A stretch of DNA of 64,000 bases from Rhizophagus irregularis (lineage: Eukaryota > Glomeromycota > Glomeromycetes > Glomerales > Glomeraceae). Position 1 is the first letter of the stretch. Every line of letters starts with the position of its first letter. Shown piece by piece: positions 1-11,629 of this stretch. The translations under genes and the position numbers were made by a program. Below the pieces are notes generated by a model. The model was not told where the DNA came from, made no database searches, and saw nothing but the letters and a program-made list of their open reading frames with translations. Where the stretch lies: NCBI RefSeq assembly GCF_026210795.1, contig NC_089439.1:1302001-1366000 (forward strand), read 5' to 3'.

Positions 1-1298
1 ATGCTTTCTGAAAAACATAGTTTATCACATAGTGCGTGACTTTCACTATGACACGAGCAATTCTTGATTCTGTTTTCGAAATAGACTTTTATCTCACTCT
101 CCCATTTGAAGTAGTTACCCTCATTTTATAGGTTAATTGGCATAGAAAACATGAGTAAAGAATATGAACGCCTTTGAATCACCTCACTTAACATTTCTTG
201 TTAACCTGTGAATAAAAAATCGTTATCAGGTGAAGTCGGCTGTATAAAACAAATCGAGAGGGGATTATACAACACTGAATAACTTCTACTCCATAAATAG
301 TGTATGACTGACTCGTATCAGACTTTTCTGCATCCCCTTCTATTTGTCTTCAACGATACATATTTGTCATGGTTTGGAAAACAGAGTTCATGATAAAATC
401 TAAGCATGTGTGGATGTTCGTGAATAGCTCAACTATTTACAAGTACAAGATGAAGATGGATGAGATGGCTAATTTGTATTATAACGAAATAATAATTACC
501 TGTTTTCCTTTGTATTGACATGTATCTTCTTATTATATCTATCGTATCGTTAATATTGAGATACATACCCAGAAAAAAGTCAGTAGGTAACCGTAAATTA
601 CAATAATAGTTACAGAAACATCCTTCCTTATTCCATTTTGAAAAGACCTTACATACCATTCAAATAAAATAAATTACGTGCTTTTCCTCACAGTCTGTGA
701 GTGAAATATGGCAAGAAAGATTTTTATTAAAACAATTCAGTCAGAGACTGGGCTACGCCCAAATAAATACAATGTTTCGCAGTGCACCCAATATACAGGA
801 GATAGAAATACGACTGAAGTAAAATAATTATAAAGGCTCAGGACTTTACATGTGATACATAATATATTGTGCGCTGAAATTTCTACGCTAAACTATATAC
901 ATACTCATTTCTCTGCAATTTCGCTCAATTACTTTACCCTTTTTATTTTTCTCAATTGCTCAACAGTCCTGAGTAATGGTTACTGATGTCTGCAGTTTTT
1001 CTACTACGTACCCTTTGGGTATCTTAACAATAAACAATAAACACAATCGAGGAAAGCTCAGACGCTCTTTATTCCCATTATTATAATCCGTTATTAAATA
1101 TGATATTCCTGGTATTTCGTACTCTTCAAGAGGTGATGTTAACTCTTGTACTAGTAGTTACAAGTGTCTGGGCAATATTACAGAAATTATGTATTAGCCG
1201 CAGTAATATAATTTACTGATGTCAGGGATTCAAGTTACGTGAATTTAACAATTTGGATTTGTCACACTATATCACTATGGCTTATAATGTGTTACATT
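1..1298. other. Gene-poor left flank
   Basis: I see no gene here. A 76-codon open frame on the minus strand (about 429-659) has no domain, no convincing splice signals and the composition of background, so I do not call it. The stretch is AT-rich single-copy-looking sequence and ends where the CACTA terminus begins. Confidence 0.5.
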
Positions 1299-1786
1299 CA
1301 CTAGTCGAAATTGTCCAAATCAGATAGAAATCGATCATCTGATTTTAATCTGATTTATAACTCAATTTTGACCGATTTTTTAAAAAGGCAATATTCTGTT
1401 TGGGTTCTGAGTGGTTGCCACTCAGATATAATTCAGAATAAGAAATCACATATAAATCGGATATAAATCAACAAATACTACTAAATTCGACACTATTAAT
1501 TAGACATAAATCAACTAAATTTATTATATAAATCAGATATAAATCAGATATAATTCAATTACAATTCAATTTATAAATTCAGATATACTATAAAATATAT
1601 TATAATACGCAAAACTAAAAAAATAGAGTAAAATAAATTTATATATGCTATAAAATATAATATATAATACGCAAAACTAAAAAAAGAGTAAAATTAATTC
1701 AGATATGTAATAAAACATATTATAATACGCAAAAATAAAAAAAAAGAGTAAATTAGTAATAAAATAGAATTCTGAAATTCCAACAA

Positions 1787-2315
1787 TTAATCTTCTTGCA
1801 TAAAACTTTCAGATTTATCCGCTTTATCTTCCAAAATTGCGTCTAAATCTTCACCATCAATATTTAAATTGTCTGTATATTCTGTGTCATATACCATATC
1901 TGGTTGATCAACATATGACCAATCGGGAGCATCATCTGGTGGTACTTTATCATAGCATTGTATCTCATCGTCATAGTTCTGAGGTCGCAATTGCTGCGCC
2001 TTTTGTCCCACTCTTACATGTTTATCGAGAACATTTCTTAATAAAAGTCTCAACTAAAATGTAAAAATAAATAAAATTGGAAAATGTAAAAATAAGTAAA
2101 ATCAGAATTAGTGAAAATAAGTAAAATCGGAATTAGTGAAAATTTATAGCAAAATAAATTATCAAAATAAAATAAGTAACCTCTTCTGAGCGCCACGATA
2201 GATCATAAACATTAATGACTGATTTTGAACCTTCATCTTCAGTTTCACTCACTTCCGGTGAATAATATGCACGATTTGCCAGAATTTTTAACAGATCCCG
2301 TTTTCCATAACTCAT
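1787..2315 (-). CDS. Two-exon acidic protein of unknown function inside the CACTA element
   Basis: Exon 1 is 2181-2315 (ATG at 2315) and exon 2 is 1787-2053. The 127-nt intron 2054-2180 has a GTTACT donor and a TTTTAG acceptor in phase 0. The product would be about 133 residues, strongly acidic in its C-terminal half (many D and E), with no recognised domain. It could instead be the 3' end of the minus-strand gene at 3327-4089, because Tnp2 elements often carry a second multi-exon gene. An in-frame TGA lies two codons before the ATG, so joining would need an acceptor inside or just after the ATG, and I cannot place that junction. It is transcribed away from the transposase. Function unknown. 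Confidence 0.45.
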
Positions 2316-2849
2316 AATTCAACTATCCTTTTTATTAAAGAAATCTTTCGCAGCCTTTATCCTTTGCAATTTTTTCTGATTGATAAATTTAAAATGAGTT
2401 AATATGGATTATTAATTTGCCGCTGGATTACATTACATACATCATTTAATCTATTATTGGCATGAACTCGTCGATTGTCCATGTTTTCTTTGCCGGATAT
2501 CTTCAAACTCAACTTAGATCATCGAGATTTATGTAGGTTACTTAACCACCTTGTTACCTGGTTAAAGGATGGTCAATAATTCAGAGCAAGTAATTTTTGG
2601 ATTTCAGGAATTAATTTATGTCGAATTTTAATGTTTTTTGCACTATTAAACGTTTCATTGTAGTTTAAGTTATATTTCTCATTAAGTATTTTTAAGATTG
2701 ATTTCATTTCGATCTAATTGATATTTAGAAAAAGAAAAATTAAAGAAAGTATTATAAAATAATAAAATTAGCAACAAACAGATATGTTAGTAGAAAATTC
2801 AGTATAAATTTGTGGAGCCAAAAACGTTAGTTATTGAAATTAATAAAAA

Positions 2850-3260
2850 ATTGGTAGTTCGTAAAAGTTAGTATACGAATTTGTATTGAAATTAGTAAAA
2901 TTAGTAATTGTAAAGTTAGTATACGAATTTGCGTTAAATTAGTAAAAAATTAGTAATTCGTAAAAGTTAGTATATGAATTGCGTTAAATTAATAAAAATT
3001 TGAAAAAATTAGTAATTCGTAAAAGTTAGTAGTATATGAATTGTGTTAAATTAATAAAAATTTGTAAAAAATTAGTAATTCATAAAAGTTAGTAGTATAT
3101 GAATTGTGTTAAATTAATAAAAATTTGTAAAAAATTAGTAATTCGTAAAAGTTAGTAGTATATGAATTGTGTTAAATTAATAAAATTTTGTAAAAAATTA
3201 GTAATTTGTAAAAGTTAGTAGTATATGAATTGTGTTAAATTAATAAAAATTTGTAAATTG
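2850..3260. repeat. 63-bp minisatellite
   Basis: Four near-identical units start at about 3012, 3075, 3138 and 3201, an exact 63-bp period. Each contains GTAATTCGTAAAAGTTAGTA followed by an AT-rich tail. Shorter, more diverged versions of the unit run leftward to about 2850. It lies between the two minus-strand reading frames of the CACTA element. Confidence 0.8.
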
Positions 3261-3326
3261 TCATAAAAGATGAAATTAGTATTGAAATTAGTTGCAAAAA
3301 TTAGTATCAAATATGATTGTTAAAAC

Positions 3327-4089
3327 TCAACGAACCCTTGCTTCTCTTTCGTTAGGCTCTTTGGGTGATTCTTCAGTTGCATTCGATTTGGAATCCATCA
3401 AGTCGTCATCAACATCTTTGTCTTTATCATCATCATCACTTATTTGGACTACGCTTCTTTTGCCCTTGGCTTTTTTGGAAAGATGCTTGGATTCGTTATC
3501 ATCGATCTCACTTGTTCTGATTTTTCTTTTTAATTCTTCATTTTCTGTACCGAATGCATCGTTAATTTCCATAAGCGTACTGAAATCCTCTTTTAAGCTT
3601 TTTAATTCCTTAAAAATATCTACGTTTGTTTTCTCCAACTTTGTATTTTTATTATGCAAATCGGCTATTATCGCACGTAATTTATGATTTTCTAAAATTT
3701 ATTAACCAAATTCGGAAACAAACAAACTTTCAATGTAAAGCAACCAAAACAGCAACCAATTTTAGCAATTTTGTTACAATTATACCAGTTTCCAAAGATG
3801 GATTATCATCATTAAAATCTAAATTATGGCGAAGTTCCTTTTGCTTTTCTAAATAGGAATCTGGAACCTTAAAATTTTTATATTGTTCTTTCATATGCTG
3901 AACTTTTGATTTTGAAGTAATGGTCGATTTGCTAGTGGTAGCAGGCGCAGGAGTAGTTTCGTTGCTAGTGGTAGCATCAGGAGGAATTTCAGAAGCGCTT
4001 TTGCTAGTGGTGGCTGCAGTGGCAGCAGGAGTAATTTCAGACAGATATTTATAAACTTTAGTAATTTTTTTTTTTTCTTGTTGGGACAT
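3327..4089 (-). CDS. CACTA accessory protein: coiled coil, nuclear-signal-like and acidic tail
   Basis: Exon 1 is 3786-4089 (ATG at 4089) and exon 2 is 3327-3691. The 94-nt intron 3692-3785 uses a GTATAA donor and a TTTTAG acceptor and restores the frame in phase 1. The product is 222 residues if translation stops at the TGA at 3327. The first third is Ala/Ser/Thr-rich low complexity. A leucine/charged heptad-like stretch follows (coiled coil, about residues 105-160), then a basic KKAKGKR cluster and a run of aspartates. By position and by reading opposite to Tnp2 it resembles the second (TnpA-like) gene of CACTA elements, but I see no DNA-binding domain. It may continue into the 1787-2315 frames. 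Role inferred only. Confidence 0.5.
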
Positions 4090-4580
4090 GGTGAAAGTAA
4101 AAAATTAAGAGAAAGAGAAAGAAAAGAGAGATGAGAGAGAAAAAATTCAAAATTTAAACTTTTATAGCTTAAAATCAGTCGAATTAAGCTTTTTTCTTAT
4201 AAGCTTAATCACAATTAAAATATCATGATATTGTATTTACCATCGATTCCTTAAAAATTTTTAACAATTAAATTTATCCCTTAAATGATTAAATGATCTT
4301 TTTTATTCTTTTGATTATACGACGAATTTCTTATATTGTTCTTTAAAAAAGGATCTAATTTAACTCCTATGTATTACTTTGATTATATGGCGAATTTTTT
4401 ATATTGTTCTTTAAAAAATAATCTTAATTGAATAATTGAAAACATATTATGGCGATTTATAATGTGAAATTGAATTTGTTCGATTTGTAGCGCAGCAGGA
4501 ATTTACTTTTTAAAAAGAATTAAATTGACATTATTTAAAAATATATTGAAATAAATACTGCAAATTTTTTATTTCATAAA

Positions 4581-7500
4581 ATGAGTAGACAAAAGAGATC
4601 AGTTTCTGCTTTACTTAGCAATGATGAAGAATTAATTACAGCTCGCTCTTCTTATAAAAGTAGAGCGATCTCTAGAGCAATTGATGAAGAATCTGAAGAA
4701 TCAACTTCGATTATACATACACATGACAGAAGAATGGTTCCTTGCAATTGTTCTAAATGTAACGGAAAAATAGTAGATGTTCGTATAAAATTGAACCATA
4801 AGGCTGATCGAGATTCGGATGATGACCAAGATTCGGAAGTTGTTCAAAATTATAGTAATCCTTTACCATCATCATTTGAAGATTACTATAGTAATCCTTT
4901 ACCATCATCATCTGAAGATTATGGTAATCCTTTACCAGAAGATAACCCAGTATCATCTGACGAAAATTCAGATAATAATCGGAACGTAATTCAACGAATG
5001 GAAATGGAGGAAATAGATGACTTATCAACTGATTTACTTCGTCGACAACGTTCGAGAAGATATGCAAATCAACAAGCAACAATTACCGAAGAAGAAATTC
5101 CTCCAGAATTATTCATAACTGATGAAGAATCAAGCAAAACTGACGAAGAATCAAATGAAACTGACGAAGAATCAAATGAAAGTGAAATCAATAACGGCAA
5201 TAATAATGATTATGAGTATACTGAAATTTTTGAGAATTATGCCCCACCTGTTTATGAGCAATTTCAAGATCGAATTAGTCCAGACACAAATGCCAATAGA
5301 CAATTTTTGTGGATTTTGCTGTGAATAATGAGCTTTTGCAAAAGATTTAATATTCCAGAAACAGCAACAGAAGCGCTTATTCAATTCATAAAGCTGTTAT
5401 TGATAGAAATCGGTGGTTCTAATTTTGAAGAATTTCCTGGCTCTTTATACTTAGCAAGAAATGTTCTTGGGCTAAAAGATCAATATCATAACTTTGCGGC
5501 ATGTCCAAAATGCCACAAATTATATAATAAAAAGGAAGTAGAAGAATTTCAGCAAAATGGAAATCTTACAGTTATGAAGTGTAGTCATGTCAAATTTCCT
5601 AATTTGACATCCAGGAGATTAAAACAATGCCAGACGCCTTTAGCAGAAAGATCAACGTTATTATATGGCCGTATTAAAATTTGATCTGAGAAAATATTTC
5701 CATTTGCTAGTATCAGAAATCAATTAGCATTAATGTATTGCCAGCTGGGATTCGAAAGAAATTTACGTCACTGGTCTGAACGCAAAAATGATTTGACAAT
5801 ATTTTAACTGATATCTATGACGGTCAGGTCTGGAAAAATTTTAAAGAAACAAGCGATGAAAATTCGGCAAAATTTTTTTGACCTGAAGTGGCTGATTCTA
5901 ATCTTGGTTTAATGTTGAATCTTGACTGGTTTCAACCATATGATGGTATTATCCATAGTACCAGAGTAATATATGCCGCAATTTGTAATCTACCACAGAA
6001 TATGCAGTTTAAACGTGAAAATATGTTGGTTCTTGGTTTGTTGCCTAGCCTAAACGAAGTGAGTCTCCACCAAATTAACCATTATTTGGCGCCAATTGTC
6101 AACGAATTAGTGTTACTTTGAGACAGAATGACGTTTGATAACACTTTTGAGTACCAAGAACCAAGAAAAATTCAAGCGGCACTGATACTCGTTTCGTGTG
6201 ACATTCCCGTGGCAAGAAAAATATGTGGGCATATTTCAGCCCTTTTATCGTGTTATAAATGTGAGAAGAAAGCAAATTACGAAAATCATAAACATAATTT
6301 CGCTGGAATGGATAATATAAGCGAATGGTTCATCAATCAAGATTCAGCACAATTTTGTGAGAATGCCCTTGGATGGCGTCGCTGCAATTCAAATGCTGCA
6401 AGGAATCGCTTTGTAAAAACTACTGGTGTAAGGTGGTTTGAATTGCTGAGATTACTATATTTCAACCCAATTCGGTTTTTATCAATTGATCCAATGCACT
6501 GCCTATTCTTAGGCATTGCAAAGTGGATTGTTAAGCGGATTTGAGTTGATAAAAATATATTAAAACCGGAAACTCTAAAAGAAATTCAAAAGAAAATGAA
6601 TCAATTCCAAGTACCAGCTAACATAGGTAGGATCCCGGGAAAGGTGGAATGTGGCGAAGGTTTTGCGAATTTTACGGCCGATCAGTGGTGAATATTTTTT
6701 AACATTTATGCCACAGTGTCACTTTGGAAACACCTTCCTGGCGTAGATAAGAAGATTCTTACACACTTTGTAAGAATTTGCTCAATTTTGGTAGGACAAA
6801 TTGTTCAATCCAATTTAATGGATGAAGCTCACCAAAAATTGGTTGAAATTGTAAAAATAATTGAGCAAAATTACGGTCGAGATATGATAACTCCGAACTT
6901 TCACCTTTCGCTCCATTTATACGAATGTGCAAAAGATTTTGGGTCTCTTTACGCTTTTTGGTGTTTTTCGTTCGAGCGCATGAATGGCGTGCTAGGTAAG
7001 ATGCTGACTTCTAAAAATATCCTTTTTCTTCTAAAATTAATTTTAAATTCCATTCCTTTATTTATTTTTTAGGTTTTTTGCCTAATAGCCATCGGAAAAT
7101 TGAACCAGAGCTCATGCGCCAAATTATGAACGATAAACAAATTAATAATATTGTTAGTTCTGGAATAGTTGATACAAAAGGTCTCGATATACTTGATACC
7201 AGACCTTCAGTCGGTTCAATTTCAGAACCTGACGAATTTACTTCAGTTGAAATGGAGCGATATTTGCTATACTCGCAAAATATTAAAGAATCTCCGATTG
7301 CTGGATGCGAAGCATTTCCAGGAGAAATGCTAGGCCCTTCCTCGGAAAAAGTTATAATGTCAAGTGAAATGCTTGACATAATGGTAGATTATATAATGTG
7401 ACCTACCCAGCAAATAACTTCCAAAAACCATTTGGAGAAGGACCCGAAGATTCAATTATTATTCACGTCAGAATGAATCAATTCGGAAGATGTAGAATTG

Positions 7501-7918
7501 GTTCTGAAATATTCAGCTCAAAAATGTCATCTCGTCATGTGAAAAGTTCATTTGTTACGGCAAAATTTATAACGATTGACGATGATGTTGACGTTTACCT
7601 GGTCAAGTTCAATATTATTTTACTCATACAGTTGACCTTCTGAATGGTTCTGCCGAGCATTTTTTGGCTTATGTCCGATGGTATAAACATGCAGGCTCTA
7701 GAAATATTCGATATTATTTCAGTAGTGATAATGACATTAATACTTGTAATGTTGAGCTATGGTGCGCCGAATTTTATCAAGAGTCACGTGATTGTATTAT
7801 TCCGGTTCATCATATTCTTGGTCGATTTATTCCAATAAATTACCAAATTTCAGACCAAAGGAATGCAAGAGAGTATTTAGCCGTAAATCAAATAAATAGA
7901 AAATACCATATTCGCTAA
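4581..7918 (+). pseudogene. Tnp2-family (CACTA) transposase, broken by stops and frameshifts
   Basis: Recognisable Tnp2 segments run in order: an acidic N-terminal region with a CNCSKC motif (4581-5324), a CPKCHKLY zinc-ribbon-like motif (about 5500), LMLNLDWFQPYDG (about 5910), a C-H-x-C-x-x-C-like region (about 6210-6330), FLSIDPMHCLFLGIAKW (about 6475-6525) and the C-terminal block ending at the TAA at 7916. An intron of about 76 nt (about 6996-7072) has a GTAAGA donor and a TTTTTTAG acceptor and keeps frame. The coding path is interrupted by in-frame TGA codons at 5322, 5682, 5879, 6119, 6542 and 6689. Single-base frameshifts fall near 5810, 7392 and 7585. It cannot make a full transposase by standard translation, although the blocks are well conserved, which suggests fairly recent decay. 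Confidence 0.8.
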
Positions 7919-8251
7919 TAGATTCTTATTTGTCAATTTATAGATTAAAACTGGATTTATTATGATTTATCCAGATTTATTGGTATTTGATCAAGTTTGG
8001 GATAGAGGTGTGCTCCGGTGAAATTTGTTCAATCTGTCATCCGATCCGATCAAAAAACAGATCATCTGGATTAAGAATAAACGGATTGTGGATAATCCAG
8101 ATGGATTCGTTGGATAACATCGGATTGATCAGATATTACATGGATGACCGGATTGACCGGATTGATCAGATAATCTGGTCAAATTCATAACTTTTTTTTT
8201 TTTTTCAACATAAATGTTTTTTTTTAAAAAAAAACACCTTTTTTTCTTTAG

Positions 8252-10560
8252 AACGGACTTGGACTTGGACTTCAGAATGACTTGGATGGCTTGAATTTCG
8301 AAAAGTAAGTGTAAATTTCTTTTTCTTTTGTCTTGGGAATGTCACTAAACGTTCCTTTACTTCATTTCTTTAGGGACGCCTGCCTGGAACTCAATTTCGG
8401 CTTGGCTATAAAAGTAAGTTGGGGGAGGGTAATTTTGATTTTTTGTTTATCTTTGGGAACGTCATTAACGTTCCTTTTGCTTTTTTTCTTTAGGAGACGC
8501 CCTCCCAGATTTGGATTTCATAAAGGTAAGTTGGAGGAGGGTATTTTTGGGTTTTTTTTTGTCTTTGGGAACGTCATTAACGTTCCCTTTTGCTTTTTTT
8601 CTTTAGGTGACGCAGGACTGGGAAAACTACTAATAAAGGTCACCGGTTTTCTTAGTTCAAACCCATATTTAATTTTCAAAAAGGTCACCGTAAAAATAAT
8701 TAATAAAAGTCACGTGTTGGTTCGCAAGAATAAGAAAATTTGAGTGAAGATCTTTCCTTTTTCTGTTTTTGGAGCAAAAACATGTGAATAAATAGCCAAT
8801 TGACCAATCATAAGATGGTTCGCATTCATATGATTTTCTGATTTTTTTCCGGTGACCTTTATATATAGTTTTCCCGGTCCTGGTGACGTCCTTCCTAGAC
8901 CTGGATTTTGGTTTGGACTATTAAAGTAAGTTGGGGAAATTAATTTTTGTTTTTTTTTTTGTCTTTAGGAACGTCATTAACGTTCCTTTTGCTTCTTTTC
9001 TTTAGGTGACGCCCTTTCTAACAGATTTCGGCTTGGGCTATTAAAGTAAGTTGGGGAGGTTATTTTTGAGTTTTTTTTTGTCTTTGGAAACGTAATTAAT
9101 GTTCCTTTTGCTTCTTTTCTTTAGGTGATGCCCTTCCTGGATCTGGATTTCGGCTTGGGCTATTAAAGTAAGTTGAGGGAGGGTGTTTTGCTTATTTTTT
9201 TTTTAGGAATGTCATTAACGTTCCTTTTGCTTCTTTTCTTTAGGTGACGCCTAAACTGGATTTCGGCTTGGGCTATTAAAGTAAGTTGGGGAGGATGTTT
9301 TATCTTTTTTTTTTGTCTTTAGGAACGTCATTAACGTTCCTTTTGCTTTTTTCCTTTAGGTGACACCCTTCCTAACCTGGATTTCAGCTTGGGCTATTAA
9401 AGTAAGTTGGGGAGGTTATTTTTGAGTTTTTTTTGTCTTTAGGAACGTAATTAATGTTCCTTTTGCTTCTTTTCTTTAGGTGACGCCTTCCTGGACCTTG
9501 ATTTTGGCTTGGGTTATTAAAGTAAGTTGGGGAAGTTAATTTTTGTTTTTTTTTTGTCTTTAGGAACGTCATTAACGTTCCTTTTGCTTCTTTTCTTTAG
9601 GTGACGCCATTCCTAACCTGGATTTTGGCTTGGGCTATTAAAGTAAGTTGGGGAGGTTATTTTTGGGGTTTTTTTTATCTTTGGAAACATAATTAATGTT
9701 CCTTTTGCTTCTTTTCTTTAGGTGACGCCCTTCCTAACCTGGATTTTGGCTTGGGCTATATATTAAAGTAAGTTGGGAAGGTTATTTTTGGGTTTTTTTT
9801 GTCTTTGGGAATGTAACTAACGTTCCTTTTGCTTCTTTTCTTTAGGTGACGCCATTCCTAACCTGGATTTCAGCTTGGGCTATTAAAGTAAGTTGGGGAG
9901 GGTGTTTTATTTTTTTTTTTTGTCTTTAGGAATGTCATTAACGTTCCTTTTGCTTTTTTTCTTTAGGAGACGCCTTCCCAAATTTGGATTTCATAAAGGT
10001 AAGTTGGGGAGGTTATTTTTGAGTTTTTTTTGTCTTTGGGAATATAATTAACGTTCCTTTTACTTTTTTTCTTTAGGTGATGCCCTTCCTGGACCTGGAT
10101 TTCAGCTTGGGCTATTAAAGTAAGTTGGGAGGGTGTTTTATCTTTTTTTTTGTCTTTAGGAACGTCATTAACGTTCCTTTTGCTTCTTTTCTTTAGAAGA
10201 CGCCCTCCCAGATTTGAATTTTATAAAGGTAAGTTGGGGAGGTTATTTTTGAGTTTTTTTTGTCTTTGGGAACGTAATTAACGTTCCTTTTGCTTCTTTT
10301 CTTTAGGTGACGCCCTTCCTGGACCTGGATTTCAGCTTGGACTATTAAAGTAAGTTGGGGAAGGGTTTTTTATCTTTTTTTTTTGGATTTAGGAACGTAA
10401 CTAGCGTTCCTTTTGCTTCTTTCTTTAGGAGGATGCCTCTTGGACCTGGATTTCAGCATGGGTTATAAAGGTAAGTTGGGGGAAAGGTATTTTTGTTTTT
10501 TTGTTTTTAAAAATGTAATTAACGTTCCTTTTGCTTCTTTTTTTTAGGAAGACACCTTCT
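8252..10560 (+). repeat. Tandem array of about 17 intron-exon-like units, period about 120 bp
   Basis: Each unit begins with a consensus splice donor (GTAAGT at 8305, 8414, 8526, 8926, 9046, 9168, 9281, 9402, 9522, 9643, 9768, 9888, 9999, 10120, 10229, 10350 and 10471). It ends about 77 nt later with a polypyrimidine tract and a CTTTAG acceptor in most units. Between acceptor and next donor lies a short GC-richer block of about 32-45 bp starting GTGACGCC or GAGACGCC. Every intron-like part contains a palindrome close to GGAACGTCATTAACGTTCC, which could form a 7-bp hairpin. Spacing is mostly 120-122 bp, with shorter units of 109-113. The blocks contain TAA and have lengths that do not preserve frame, so this is not an obvious protein gene. 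Confidence 0.8.
8613..8882. mobile_element. 270-bp MITE inserted in one array unit
   Basis: Termini starting CAGGACTGGGAAAACTA (left) and CAGGACCGGGAAAACTA (right, reverse complement) form an inverted repeat of about 34 bp that extends through ATAAAGGTCACCGG. The insertion is bracketed by a direct repeat GTGACG (8607-8612 and 8883-8888), which is the first six bases of the interrupted array block. Removing the MITE plus one copy restores a unit length of about 124 bp, matching its neighbours. The superfamily is unclear because a 6-bp duplication is unusual. No coding content. Confidence 0.75.
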
Positions 10561-11629
10561 TGGATCTCTAAATCTTAAACTTTTTATAAATATTGTGTCA
10601 ACTAATTTGTTAAAAATCATTTGTAATAATGTAAAAATAAATACTATATTTATTATTATAAAATTCTAATTGTTAATTAATATTAATAAAAAGTATTAAG
10701 TAGAAAAAACTGAATTTAGATTCACCGGATTCACTGGATTGACCAGATTATTCAGATATCCGGTCAACCATTCGGTCAAATTGGTGATCAAGTATTGACC
10801 GGATATCCGATGATCCATCCGGTCAATTTGATGAATCATTCGGATCAATCCGAATCCGGTCAAATTTTGGATGGATGACCAGATATCCGGATTGACCGGA
10901 TTCGGAGCATACCTCTAGTTTGGGAGGATAAGAATTAACTTTAACAATTTTATAATATGCTAATTTTAAATTAAATGTCAAATTTATTATGATTTATTAT
11001 ATTTATTATGATTTATCCAGATTTATTGGGTTTGGGAGGATAAGAATTAACTTTAATTAAAGTTCAAATGCCGAAAATGCCGAAATTAGGCTGAAACTCG
11101 GTCTTAATTTTGGCCAAAATTAAAATTCGGCTGAAATTAATGATTTTATCATATGCTAATTTTAAATTAAATGTCAAATTTTTATTGCCATAAATCGGAA
11201 ATGCCGAATTGTGTAAATTGTCTGATTGTTATAAATCAGAAATGCCGAATTGTGTAAATTTTCTGAATTTTAACTGAATTTAGTTTGATTTTCAGCTGAT
11301 TTATCACATGTCCGATTTGCCTTATTTCGACTAGTGAGTTTGTTGATGTATTAAGATACTATTGGGATTCTAAAAAAAGAACGTCTTAATTACATGATAT
11401 GATAAATCCTTATTTCAGAGGAATGAAAAACAATTATATCTACAAATCTCCATGAATAGCTTTTTTATAATGTAACTAGGAAATTTTGTAAAACATCCCA
11501 TACCATTATGCCTTGATTCCCTGATTTTACTGTGGGAATTAAACAATTTACATCATATTTTCATGTGAACGATACCAGACTCAATGATATTATTGTATTC
11601 CACTCAGAATCCCAATCTTTTCTAGTACG

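Larger units (their letters stand above)
8005..10915. mobile_element. TA-flanked nested element carrying a tandem array
   Basis: The left terminus is GAGGTGTGCTCCG and the right terminus is the inverted complement with one mismatch. Both are bordered by TA (8003-8004 and 10916-10917), the signature of Tc1/mariner-type insertion. Sub-terminal zones (8030-8190 and 10720-10905) are packed with short GGATTGACCGGAT / ATCCGGTCAA motifs in both orientations. No transposase gene lies inside, so it would be non-autonomous. The interior is almost wholly the intron-like repeat array. It sits inside the CACTA element, downstream of the Tnp2 relic, and so inserted later. Confidence 0.7.
1299..11336. mobile_element. 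CACTA-type DNA transposon, about 10 kb, decayed
   Basis: The left end begins CACTAGTCGAAAT and the right end finishes with its exact reverse complement, giving a perfect 13-bp terminal inverted repeat that starts with the CACTA signature. Similarity continues inward imperfectly (CAAATCAGA versus CAAATCGGA). Sub-terminal DNA on both sides is rich in short ATAAATCAG/ATAAATCGG-like motifs, as is usual for transposase-binding arrays in this superfamily. The interior carries a Tnp2-type transposase relic, which supports the class independently. CACTA elements normally make a 3-bp target duplication. Here the flanks are ATT and AGT, so no intact duplication is visible and the site may have mutated. 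A second transposon sits inside the right third (8005-10915). Confidence 0.8.

Noticed and set aside
429..659. 76-codon minus-strand frame
   Set aside because: No domain, no splice context and background composition; expected by chance in this much sequence.
4581..7918. Use of a genetic code with UGA as Trp across the window
   Set aside because: The aldehyde dehydrogenase, CRN and MACPF-like genes use TGG for Trp and show no internal TGA. The Tnp2 relic also has frameshifts, so decay explains it without a code change.
8333..8743. 136-codon plus-strand frame in the intron-like array
   Set aside because: It runs through donors, acceptors, poly-T tracts and the MITE end; composition and repeats show it is not a protein.
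8252..10560. CRISPR-like array
   Set aside because: Units are about 120 bp with splice-like signals, there are no unique spacers between short identical repeats, and the context is eukaryotic.
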